Of a DNA stretch of 64,000 bases, positions 8,672-16,788 are shown piece after piece. The translations under genes were made by a program, and so were the position numbers. Source of the stretch: JACKNG01 sp040220855 (lineage in GTDB: Bacteria; Pseudomonadota; Gammaproteobacteria; Ga0077536); the NCBI GenBank assembly GCA_040220855.1, contig JAVJVZ010000077.1:1-64000 (forward strand), read 5' to 3'. The notes below the pieces were generated by a model. It was not told where the DNA came from, ran no database searches, and was given only the letters and a program-made list of their open reading frames with translations. The first letter of the stretch is position 1; each line of letters starts with the position of its first letter.

Positions 8672-11600
8672 GCGGCGACTCCATCGATGATGCCTTCCAG
8701 TCGATCCTCGAGTTCGTCGCCAGCGTCGCGCAGCGCTGCCAGCGTGGCCTCGTCCGGCGCCCAGTAGGCGCGTTCCTGCGCTTCGAGCAGGCGGTTGGCG
8801 AGGCGTGCCGAAGCACCGGGGTTGAGCGCTGCCAGGCGTTCGCGCATGGCTTCGTCGAGGATGAAGGTCTGGCTGATTTGCTGGTAGATCCACGGTGCGA
8901 CCTGGCCGGTGGTGGCCGACCAGCCGAGCGTGTTGGTGAGTTGCGCTTCGATCGAACGCACGCCTTCGAAGCCGTGCGCGAGCATGCCCTCGTACCACTT
9001 GGGGTTGAGCATGCGGGTGCGTGTCTCCAGCGCGACCTGGTCGGCCAGGGTGCGCACGGCTGCGTCGCCCTGGGTCTGGTCTCCGATGTAGACCGGCACT
9101 GCGTCACCGCGCGCGCGCACCACCGCGCGGCCGATGCCGCCGAGGGTGTCGAAGTAGTGATCGATGGTGGTGATGCCGAGCTCGGCCGACTCGAGATTCT
9201 GATAGGCGAGATCGACATCACCGAGTACGGCCTCGAACAGTGCCGACTGCTTGGCGCTGCTGCCGTCGGCGCCGTAGGCGAAGCACTTGCGATGGGTGAA
9301 GGTCTCGGCGAGTTCGTCCTCGTCCTGCCAGCAACCGCTGTCGATGAGCTGGTTGACGTTGGCGCCGTAAGCGCCATCGGCATTGCTGAACACGCGCAGC
9401 GCGGCCGTCTCGAGGTCGCAGCCATGCGTATCCATGTAGGCAAGCGCGTGCTTGCGCACGAAGTTCTGGGTTGCCGGTTCGTCGGCGCGCGCGGCCAGCA
9501 GGCAAGCCTCGGCGAGCGCACGCATCTGCAGCGGCAGCAGGTCGCGGAAGATGCCGGACACGGTCATCACGACGTCGATGCGCGGCCGCGCGAGCTCGTC
9601 TGCGGGCACCAGCTCGGCACCGCACAGCCGCCCGTAGGAATCGAAGCGCGGGCGCGCACCGAGCAGGGCAAACGCCTGGCCGATCGGCCCGCCCTCGTTC
9701 TTGATGTTGTCCGAGCCCCACAGGACCAGCGCGACCGTCTCGGGCAAGCCGTGGCCGTGGGCAAGATGACTGTCGAGCACGCGCTCGGCCTGGCGCGCAC
9801 CGTCCACCAACGCCCAGGCGCTAGGCAGTCGGAACGGGTCGAAGCCATGCACGTTGCGCCCGGTCGGCACCACCGCGGGATTGCTCAGCACGTCGCCGCC
9901 GGCGACCGGCGCGGTGAAACCACCGTCGAGGGCGTGCAGCAGCGCCGGCAGCTCATGGTCGACAGCGAGCGCCGCGGCAAGGTCTGCGAGTTCGGCGAGC
10001 CGCTCGCGCGCGCTCGCGTCGGCGCCCGTCCCCAGCTGCACCGAGGCGTCGCTCCCGGCAAGGATGGCCTCGACCGCGCTGCGCGGCAGCGGCGTCGCGG
10101 CGCAGTCGTTGATGGCATGCAGCAGCTCCGCCCGTTCGGCCGCCCCGAGCGGCTCGCCGGCAACATGCAGGCCACAGGGAATCAGGGTCGATTCGACTTC
10201 CTGGATCTGCGCGGTCAGGCGTCCCAGCCACGCGGCGGGTGCTTCGCCATCGGCGCGTGCCACCAGTTCCAGGGCTTGCGCCTGGCTTGCCACGAGAGCG
10301 AGCAGGTCGGCGTCACCGGTGGCTTGTTCCTGCTGCGCACGGGCCAGGGTCGCCTTGAGTTCGCCGAGGCCACGGTAGAGTCCGGAGCGGGCCAGCGGCG
10401 GCGTCAGGTAGCTGACCAGCGTGGCGGCACTGCGACGCCGCGCCAGCGCACCCTCGGAGGGATTGTTGGCCGCATAGAAGTAGACATTGGGCAGATCGGC
10501 GATGAGGCGATCGGGCCAGCACGCCGCCGACATGCCGACCTGTTTGCCCGGCATGAACTCGAGTGCACCGTGGGTGCCGAAATGCAGGCACACGTCGGCG
10601 CCGAAATCCTCGCGCAGATAACGGTAGAAGGCGGCGAAGGCATGCGTCGGTGCGAAGCCGCGCTCGAACAACAGGCGCATCGGATCGCCCTCGTAGCCGA
10701 ACGCCGGCTGTACGCCGACGAACACGTTGCCGAAGCGCTCGCCGAGCACGCGAATGGCGCCGCCGTCGCTCTGCTGGCGACCGGGCGCCGGCCCCCATTG
10801 CGCCTCGATGTCGGCCAGCCAGGTTTCGCGGCGCACGTAATCGTCGACCGCGATACGGGCATGGACATTGGCATCGGCGCCGTTGACGGCGGCATTGCCT
10901 TCGACGATGCGCGCGCGCAGCGCCGTGGCGTCGGCCGGCAGATCGCCAACCGCGTAACCGGCGGCGCCCAACGCGCGCAGCGTGTTCAGCAACGATGCGA
11001 ACACGTCGAGATAGGCGGCGCTGCCGACGGCGCCGCTGTTGGGCGGAAAGTTGAACAGCACGATGGCGACGCGACGCTCGGCGCGCGCCTTGCGGCGCAG
11101 GGCGACGAGGCGGGCAACGCGGCGGGCGAGCATGTCGGCACGCTCGGGATGCACCTGCATGTCGCGCGAGCCACGCGCTTCGGCAGCCGCGGCACGTCCG
11201 CCGAAGACAATGGGACCGGTGGCGCCATCGAGCTCGGGGATGGCGACCATCATGGTCGTCTCCAGCGGCAGCAGCCCGCGCTCGGACGCCTCCCACTGCT
11301 CGAGGCTCTGGAACTCGATGCCCTGTGCCGCGAGGTAGGGAACGTCGAGGCGTGCCAGCATTGCCGCGGCCGCGCCGGCGTCGTTGTAGGCCGGGCCACC
11401 GACGAGCGAGAAGCCGGTCAGCGACACCACCGCGTCGACGCGCGGTGTGTCGCCGTCGAAGAAGAACGCCTCGATTGCGGGACGCATGTCGAGGCCGCAG
11501 GCGAACACCGGGATGACGTCCAGACCGCGCGCTTCGAGCGCCGCGATGACGCCATCGTAGTGCGCGGTGTTGCCGGCCAGCACGTAGGAGCGCATGACCA

Positions 11601-12357
11601 GCAGGCCGACGGTACCGCGGGCGTCGCGACGCTGCCGTGGCAGCTTCGCCGCGTTCGCCGCGATGCGCCCGCGCAGGCGCGGGTGATAGACGCCGGTTTC
11701 GGGGTACTCGCGCGGCGGCGCCACCGCGAGCCGCCCGCGCAGCGCCTGGCGCGGACCGGCGGCGTAGCGGTTGACCAGTTCGCGGACGAGGTTCTCGAGG
11801 TTGGCGTCGGAACACGCCAGCCAGTACTGCATGACCAGGAAGTAGGCCCGTACGTCCTGCGCCGTGCCGGGCACGAAGCGCAGCAGGCGCGGCAGGCGCT
11901 TGAGCATCGCCATCTGCCCGGCACCCGAGCTCTCGCGGTTGCGCGCGGCGCCGCGCAACCGTTTCAGCCAGGCCATCGCACCACCCTGCTTGCGCGTCAT
12001 GTCGAAGCGCCCCATGCGGGTCAGGCGCAGCACCTCCCCCGCCGACATCACGCACACCATCGCGTCGCAGGCGCCGCGGCGCGCCTCGAGATCCGGCAGC
12101 ACTGCGCGGATGTGCTCGTCGAGGAACAGCATGCTGACAATGATGATGTCACCGGCGGCGATGTCTTCGCGGCAGCGCGCCAGCGCACTCTCGTCTCCCG
12201 CCCACTCGGCGGCCGCGTGCAGGCTCAGGTGCAGGCCGGGCAGGTCGCGCGCGAGGCGGCGATGGGCGGCCTCTGCGGCACTCGCGAGGTGCGCGTCGAG
12301 GGTGACGACGACCACGCGCAGGCCGGACGACTCAGTGGCTGAAGTGCGCCTTGGCAT
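8668..12357 (-). CDS. bchH: Magnesium chelatase subunit H (BchH)
   Basis: BchH is the porphyrin-binding catalytic subunit of magnesium chelatase, homologous to CobN. The product of 1229 residues is within the family range. Recognisable segments include DVCLHFGTHGALEFMPGKQV, VYFYAANNPSEGALARRR, VALVLWGSDNIKNEGGPIGQ, the metal/porphyrin-site region DVVMTVSGIFRDLLPLQMRA, and NPKWYEGMLAHGFEGVRSIE near the C-terminus. The ATG at 12357 (MPRRTSATESSGLRVVVVTL) overlaps bchB by 26 bases; a longer reading from 12570 would be inside bchB and is unlikely. It sits in the standard bchB-bchH-bchL order. Confidence 0.96.
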   Translation of the reverse strand: MPRRTSATESSGLRVVVVTLDAHLASAAEAAHRRLARDLPGLHLSLHAAAEWAGDESALARCREDIAAGDIIIVSMLFLDEHIRAVLPDLEARRGACDAMVCVMSAGEVLRLTRMGRFDMTRKQGGAMAWLKRLRGAARNRESSGAGQMAMLKRLPRLLRFVPGTAQDVRAYFLVMQYWLACSDANLENLVRELVNRYAAGPRQALRGRLAVAPPREYPETGVYHPRLRGRIAANAAKLPRQRRDARGTVGLLVMRSYVLAGNTAHYDGVIAALEARGLDVIPVFACGLDMRPAIEAFFFDGDTPRVDAVVSLTGFSLVGGPAYNDAGAAAAMLARLDVPYLAAQGIEFQSLEQWEASERGLLPLETTMMVAIPELDGATGPIVFGGRAAAAEARGSRDMQVHPERADMLARRVARLVALRRKARAERRVAIVLFNFPPNSGAVGSAAYLDVFASLLNTLRALGAAGYAVGDLPADATALRARIVEGNAAVNGADANVHARIAVDDYVRRETWLADIEAQWGPAPGRQQSDGGAIRVLGERFGNVFVGVQPAFGYEGDPMRLLFERGFAPTHAFAAFYRYLREDFGADVCLHFGTHGALEFMPGKQVGMSAACWPDRLIADLPNVYFYAANNPSEGALARRRSAATLVSYLTPPLARSGLYRGLGELKATLARAQQEQATGDADLLALVASQAQALELVARADGEAPAAWLGRLTAQIQEVESTLIPCGLHVAGEPLGAAERAELLHAINDCAATPLPRSAVEAILAGSDASVQLGTGADASARERLAELADLAAALAVDHELPALLHALDGGFTAPVAGGDVLSNPAVVPTGRNVHGFDPFRLPSAWALVDGARQAERVLDSHLAHGHGLPETVALVLWGSDNIKNEGGPIGQAFALLGARPRFDSYGRLCGAELVPADELARPRIDVVMTVSGIFRDLLPLQMRALAEACLLAARADEPATQNFVRKHALAYMDTHGCDLETAALRVFSNADGAYGANVNQLIDSGCWQDEDELAETFTHRKCFAYGADGSSAKQSALFEAVLGDVDLAYQNLESAELGITTIDHYFDTLGGIGRAVVRARGDAVPVYIGDQTQGDAAVRTLADQVALETRTRMLNPKWYEGMLAHGFEGVRSIEAQLTNTLGWSATTGQVAPWIYQQISQTFILDEAMRERLAALNPGASARLANRLLEAQERAYWAPDEATLAALRDAGDELEDRLEGIIDGVAA

Positions 12358-13888
12358 CGTAGAGCGTCTCCAGGGTGATAGTGCCGACGCCGCGCTCGCG
12401 CGCGTAGCGCTCGGTGTTGCGGCGCGCCTTGCCGCGCACGAAGAACGGCACCTTGCGCAGTTCACGCTCGGCATCCGCGGTCCAGTCGAGCGCACAGGGT
12501 TCGCTGCCGGCGGTATCGGGCGCGTCGGCTGGCGGCACCGCGTGGGCCGCACCGAGATGCGAGGGCGCATGGTCCGAGAACTCGAAGTCGTCGCGGAACA
12601 TCGCGAGCAGGTGCTCCTCGAGCCCCATCATCAGGGGATGCACCCAGCTGTCGAAGATCACGTTGGCGCCTTCGTAGCCCATCTGCGGCGAGTAACGCGC
12701 CGGGAAATCCTGCACGTGCACCGGCGCCGAGATGACCGCGCAGGGTATGCCGAGCCGTTTGGCCACGTGGCGTTCCATCTGCGTACCGAGCACGAGCTCG
12801 GGCCGCAGCGCGACGACCGCCGCCTCGACCTCGAGATAGTCGTCGGTGATCAGCGCCTCGAGCCCGTACTCGCGGGCGGCGGCGCGCGCTTCGCGCGCGA
12901 ACTCGCGGGCGTACGTACCGAGACCGACGACGTCGAAGCCGAGTTCGTCGCGCGCGATGCGCGCCGCGGCGATGGCGTGGCTGGCGTCACCGAACACGAA
13001 CACGCGCTTACCGGTGAGGTAGGTCGAATCGACCGAGCGCGAGTACCACGGCAGGCGCGCGGTCGCCTGCTCGAGCGCCGGCGCGGCATCGACGCCGGCC
13101 AGGGACGCCACTTCGCGCACGAAGTCGGCCGTCGCGCCCATACCGATCGGGACCGTGCGCGTGAACGGCTGGCCGAAACTGCGCTCGAGCCAGACGCAGG
13201 TCGTGTAGGCGACTTCGGGGTACAGGCAGCAGTTGAAGTCGGCCTGCGGCAGCCGCTCGAGGTCGGCGACCGACGCCCCTTCCGGCGCCACCACGTTGAC
13301 TTCCACGCCGAGCGCGTCGAGCAGGCGGCGCACCTCGACAACATCGTCGCGACAGCGGAAGCCGAGCGCGCTGGGGCCGAGCAGGTTGGCGCGCGGCGCT
13401 GTGCCGGCGGCGCGTTCGGGGCGCGCAGTGCCGGGCGCGAGGCGCTGTGGTGCAAGCAGGGTGCGCAGCAACTGGTAGAACGTCTCGGCGGCGCCCCAGT
13501 TCTCCTTGCGCGAGTAGGCCGGCAGCTCGAGCGGGACGATGGGCACGCCGAGATCGAGCCCGCCGGCGAGCGCCCCGGGCTGATCCTGGATGAGCTCCGC
13601 CGTACACGATTCGCCGACCAGCAGGGCACGCGGCGCAAAGCGCGCGCAGGTCTCGCGCAGGGTCTCGATGACGAGCGCGGCGGTATCGCCGCCAAGATCG
13701 CGCGCCTGGAACGTCGTGTAGGTGACCGGCGGGCGGCGGTCGCGACGCTCGATCATGGTGAACAGGAGGTTGGCGTAGGTATCGCCCTGCGGCGCATGCA
13801 GTACGTAATGCACGTCACGCAGCGACGCGGCGATGCGCAAGGCGCCGACGTGGGGCGGCCCTTCGTAGGTCCATACGGCGAGCTCCAT
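12332..13888 (-). CDS. bchB: Light-independent protochlorophyllide reductase subunit B (BchB)
   Basis: BchB forms the NifDK-like catalytic heterotetramer with BchN that reduces protochlorophyllide ring D without light. The product is 518 residues (family about 510-530). It begins MELAVWTYEGPPHVGALRIA, as in other BchB proteins. VGESCTAELIQDQPG supplies the conserved cluster-region cysteine, and GYEGANVIFDSWVHPLMMGL lies in the substrate-facing domain. The C-terminal small domain (ELRKVPFFVRGKARRNTERY) is the BchB-specific extension. It starts three bases after the bchN stop and overlaps bchH by 26 bases. Confidence 0.96.
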   Translation of the reverse strand: MELAVWTYEGPPHVGALRIAASLRDVHYVLHAPQGDTYANLLFTMIERRDRRPPVTYTTFQARDLGGDTAALVIETLRETCARFAPRALLVGESCTAELIQDQPGALAGGLDLGVPIVPLELPAYSRKENWGAAETFYQLLRTLLAPQRLAPGTARPERAAGTAPRANLLGPSALGFRCRDDVVEVRRLLDALGVEVNVVAPEGASVADLERLPQADFNCCLYPEVAYTTCVWLERSFGQPFTRTVPIGMGATADFVREVASLAGVDAAPALEQATARLPWYSRSVDSTYLTGKRVFVFGDASHAIAAARIARDELGFDVVGLGTYAREFAREARAAAREYGLEALITDDYLEVEAAVVALRPELVLGTQMERHVAKRLGIPCAVISAPVHVQDFPARYSPQMGYEGANVIFDSWVHPLMMGLEEHLLAMFRDDFEFSDHAPSHLGAAHAVPPADAPDTAGSEPCALDWTADAERELRKVPFFVRGKARRNTERYARERGVGTITLETLYDAKAHFSH

Positions 13889-13891
13889 GGC

Positions 13892-15172
13892 TCATACCTC
13901 CAGGCGCGCACGGCGCGCCAGCGGACGGGCGAACAGCTCGGCCAGGTCGGCCGCCTGTTCGAAGCCGTGTACCGGGCTGAACACCAGCTCGATCGACCAC
14001 TTGGTCGTCAGCCCCTCGGCTTCGAACGGGTTGGCGATACCGAGCCCGCACACGGTGAGGTCGGGTCGCGCGGCGCGCACGCGTTCGAGCTGTCGCTCGA
14101 CGTGCTGCCCCTCGACCACGCGCGTCGCGGCGGGCAGCGCGTCGAGTTCGGGCGCGGCGAACTGGCGATCGAGGTAAGGCACGCCGACCTCGATCGGTTG
14201 CATGCCGCACTCGTGGTGCAGAAATCGCGCGAGCGCGAGCTCGAGACCGGAATCGGGGAGAAATGCGATGCGACGTCCGCGCAGCCGCTCGGCGATGCGT
14301 GCCACGGCAGCACGTGCGCGCGCCGCCGGCGTTGCCACCGCCGCCTCAAAGCAGCGCGACTCCACGCCGAAGTCGGCCGCGGCCGCGGCGAGCCAGGCAC
14401 GCGTGCCCTCGACACCGAAGGGAAACGGCGCCGTCAGGTGGCGCGCGCCGCGCGCACTGAGCGCACGCGCGGTTTCAGTGTCGAACGGTTGCGCGAGCAG
14501 GAACGAGGTATTCGGTCCGATTCCTGGCAGTGTGCTCGCCGTCCGCGCTGGCAGGAAGCGGACGGGGCCGATGCCCATGGCCTCGAACAGGCGCACGAAC
14601 TGGTCCTCCACCACGTCGGGCAGGCAGCCGACCACGAGCAGCTGGCGCGCCTCACTGGCCGGCAGCTGGTCGACCAGCGCCCGCAGGCAGTTGTCCTCGC
14701 CCTGGGTGAAGCTGGTCTCGATTCCGCTGCCACTGTAGCTGGTGACGCGCACGTCCGGCAGGTAGCGCGCCGAAAGCCGCGCGGCGGCCTGCGCGAGATC
14801 GAGTTTGATCACTTCCGAAGGACAGGAACCGACCAGGAACAGCGCGCGCAGGCCGGGACGACGCGCGATCACCTGGGCGACGACGCGATCGAGTTCCTCG
14901 TTGGCATCGGCGAGACCGGCGAGATCGCGTTCCTGCAGGATTGCGGTCGCGAAGCGCGGTTCGCTGAAGATCATCACGCCGGCGGCGGACTGGATGAGGT
15001 GCGCACAGGTACGCGAGCCGACCACCAGGAAGAAGGCGTCCTGCAGCTTGCGGTGCAGCCACACGATGCCGGTCAGGCCGCAGAACAGCTCGCGTGGCCC
15101 GCGCTCCGCCACGACCCGCTCGGCGCGCGCCGGCGGCGTCGTGCAACCCGTGCTCAGCGGCAGCGAACTCAT
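13892..15172 (-). CDS. bchN: Light-independent protochlorophyllide reductase subunit N (BchN)
   Basis: BchN provides three of the cysteine ligands of the [4Fe-4S] cluster in the BchN-BchB complex. The 426-residue product shows all three cysteine regions in order: RELFCGLTGIVWLHRK, VGSRTCAHLIQSAAGV and FLVGSCPSEVIKLDL. VTSYSGSGIETSFTQGEDNC and PFPFGVEGTRAWL are also family-typical. The chosen ATG at 15172 (MSSLPLSTGC) overlaps the bchF stop in an ATGA; longer frames upstream run through bchF and lack similarity. Confidence 0.96.
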   Translation of the reverse strand: MSSLPLSTGCTTPPARAERVVAERGPRELFCGLTGIVWLHRKLQDAFFLVVGSRTCAHLIQSAAGVMIFSEPRFATAILQERDLAGLADANEELDRVVAQVIARRPGLRALFLVGSCPSEVIKLDLAQAAARLSARYLPDVRVTSYSGSGIETSFTQGEDNCLRALVDQLPASEARQLLVVGCLPDVVEDQFVRLFEAMGIGPVRFLPARTASTLPGIGPNTSFLLAQPFDTETARALSARGARHLTAPFPFGVEGTRAWLAAAAADFGVESRCFEAAVATPAARARAAVARIAERLRGRRIAFLPDSGLELALARFLHHECGMQPIEVGVPYLDRQFAAPELDALPAATRVVEGQHVERQLERVRAARPDLTVCGLGIANPFEAEGLTTKWSIELVFSPVHGFEQAADLAELFARPLARRARLEV

Positions 15173-15699
15173 CGCGCGCTGCTCCACAGCGGACCCGGGG
15201 CAGCGGCGACGGCAACCTCCTGACGCGCCTGGCGCAGCTTGACCACGAACTGGGCCGCATTGACGACGTAGGCGGCATAGGCCGCGAGTGCGAGCAGCAT
15301 CTGTTCGCGTGGTGCGAGGAAACCGCCGAACAGTGCGACCAGATAGGCCGTGTGCAGCGCCAGCACGAGCATGCTGACAACGTCTTCCCAGAAGAAGGCC
15401 GGCGCGAACAGGTAGCGTCCGTAGACGTCGTGCTCCCACAGTGAGCCGGTCACCATGATGGTGTAGAGCACCGCGGTCTTGACGACGACCGAGACGCTGG
15501 CGGCGAACAGGCCCTCGTCGCTGCCGAGGTAGCGCAGCACGAGATACAGGCTGACAAGGAACACCACGAACTGCAGCGGCGCGAGGATGCCCTGGACGAG
15601 GGTCCAGCGCGAGGCGTCGCGACGCTGGCGCTGCTCGTCGCTGTACAGGGCCGGCCGGGTGGCCGGGCGGGCGTCGTCTCGAATCGTGGGCGGGGTCAT
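15169..15699 (-). CDS. bchF: 2-vinyl bacteriochlorophyllide hydratase BchF
   Basis: BchF hydrates the C3 vinyl group of chlorophyllide/bacteriochlorophyllide to hydroxyethyl, in the membrane. The 176-residue product is usual for the family. It starts with a soluble MTPPTIRDDARPATRPALYS followed by RRDASRWTLVQGILAPLQFV, the conserved entry to four membrane helices, and the family signature SLWEHDVYGRYLFAPAFFWEDVVS. The ATG at 15699 is the first gene of the 14-gene minus-strand run, downstream of a good sigma-70-like promoter. Longer in-frame starts up to 15924 would cross that promoter. Confidence 0.95.
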   Translation of the reverse strand: MTPPTIRDDARPATRPALYSDEQRQRRDASRWTLVQGILAPLQFVVFLVSLYLVLRYLGSDEGLFAASVSVVVKTAVLYTIMVTGSLWEHDVYGRYLFAPAFFWEDVVSMLVLALHTAYLVALFGGFLAPREQMLLALAAYAAYVVNAAQFVVKLRQARQEVAVAAAPGPLWSSAR

Positions 15700-15727
15700 C
15701 GGCTCCGTCCTCGCTGGGCGTGAATTA

Positions 15728-15756
15728 ACTCTAGGCTTGACACTCGCAAGTGTCAA
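15728..15756 (-). promoter_or_regulatory. Sigma-70-like promoter for the bchF operon
   Basis: Reading the minus strand, TTGACA (15756-15751) is followed after exactly 17 bases by TAGAGT (15733-15728), a near-consensus sigma-70 pair about 28 bases before the bchF ATG. The -35 element is one arm of the perfect palindrome at 15737-15756, so a repressor bound there would block polymerase. Transcription start is inferred, not seen. Confidence 0.7.
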
Positions 15757-15797
15757 TGAAAATTGACGTCCAAAAACCTTGACATTCGTTGTCAAGG
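15737..15797. promoter_or_regulatory. Palindromic operator array between bchF and the aerR-like gene
   Basis: Three linked TTGAC/GTCAA inverted repeats lie in 61 bases. TTGACACTCGCAAGTGTCAA (15737-15756) is a perfect palindrome with 8-base arms. GTCAA-N6-TTGAC spans 15752-15767. CCTTGACA-TTCGT-TGTCAAGG spans 15777-15797. Two overlapping stretches, 15751-15768 and 15767-15784, each match the PpsR/CrtJ consensus TGT-N12-ACA with one mismatch. The divergent regulator genes make PpsR the leading candidate, but a different palindrome-binding regulator is possible. Confidence 0.65.
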
Positions 15798-15923
15798 CGA
15801 CCAATGCTTGACCGACAAGGAACGACGACGCATCAGCCGGGAGACAGCAGGCGGCCGGGAGGTCTGCCGCGACGTTCCATCTGGCGCGCCACCGGCCCGC
15901 ACGACAAGGGGAGGGCAGCAGCA

Positions 15924-16778
15924 ATGGTGGGACGTATCGACGGCGCCGGGGGCGTCATCGGCAAGAGCGACCGCGGATTTCCGCGCGAGCACGAGGTGGA
16001 CAAGCAGCCGGTGCGCGACCTCGCGCGGCTGATCGAGACCGAGGTCATCCCGCGCATGATGTTCGCGCACGGCAGCGCGTCACCGGGCGCAAGGCCGGTC
16101 GACGCGGTCCCGGGCGAGCGCGACGTGGCGCGCTTGCTCGGCCACATCCTGCGCGACAGTGACGAAGCGGTGTTCGACTGTGTCGACGCGCTGATCGCGC
16201 GGCGGGTACCGCTGGAACGCATCTTCCTCGGCCTGCTCGGTCCGGTCGCGCGCCGTCTCGGCGAGATGTGGGAAGCCGACACCTGCAGCTTCACCGAGGT
16301 CACCCTCGGCCTGATGCGCCTGCAACAGGTGCTGCGACGCTATGCGCCGCGCTTCAATGGCGGACAGGACGGCGCCGACGGCACGCGCCGGCTGCTGCTC
16401 AACCCGCTACCCGGGGAACAGCACAACTTCGGCATCTTCATGGTTGCCGAGTTCTTCCGCCGCGCCGGCTGGGTGGTCGACGAGACGCCGTGCGACTGCA
16501 GCCGCGACATCACCACCACGGTTGCCGAGGAGTGGTACGCGGTGGTCGGCCTGTCGCTGAGCGCGGAAAGCCGTCTCAACGAGCTGGCCAACCTGATCCT
16601 CGAGCTGCGCGAGCGCTCGGCGAACCCGGATCTCGGCATCATGGTCGGCGGCTGGCTGTTCAGCGCACGCCCCGAACTGGTCGAGTTCGTCGGCGCCGAT
16701 ATCGGGGGCAGGGACGCCGCGCGCGCCGTCGACGAGGCAGACTACCTGCTCGGACAGATGCGCGCGATGCGACCCTAG
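15924..16778 (+). CDS. Cobalamin-binding antirepressor-type regulator (AerR/PpaA family)
   Basis: AerR/PpaA proteins bind cobalamin and modulate the PpsR/CrtJ repressor in response to light or oxygen. The 284-residue product has a helical B12-binding cap (VARRLGEMWEADTCSFTEVT, about 107-126) followed by a Rossmann-type cobalamin domain. In the loop PLPGEQHNFG, His167 is at the expected cobalt-ligand position, and VVGLSLSAESRLNELANLI follows. The ATG at 15924 has AAGGGGAGGG about ten bases upstream; an in-frame ATG at 15789 lies inside the operator array. It is immediately upstream of ppsR, the usual pairing. Confidence 0.88.
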   Translation: MVGRIDGAGGVIGKSDRGFPREHEVDKQPVRDLARLIETEVIPRMMFAHGSASPGARPVDAVPGERDVARLLGHILRDSDEAVFDCVDALIARRVPLERIFLGLLGPVARRLGEMWEADTCSFTEVTLGLMRLQQVLRRYAPRFNGGQDGADGTRRLLLNPLPGEQHNFGIFMVAEFFRRAGWVVDETPCDCSRDITTTVAEEWYAVVGLSLSAESRLNELANLILELRERSANPDLGIMVGGWLFSARPELVEFVGADIGGRDAARAVDEADYLLGQMRAMRP

Positions 16779-16788
16779 GCCACGGGCC

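Noticed and set aside
8878..15223. Very long open frames on the plus strand opposite bchH, bchB and bchN (over 1000 codons each)
   Set aside because: They are antisense shadows caused by high G+C and codon bias. Their translations are low-complexity and match no family, while the minus strand encodes well-known enzymes.
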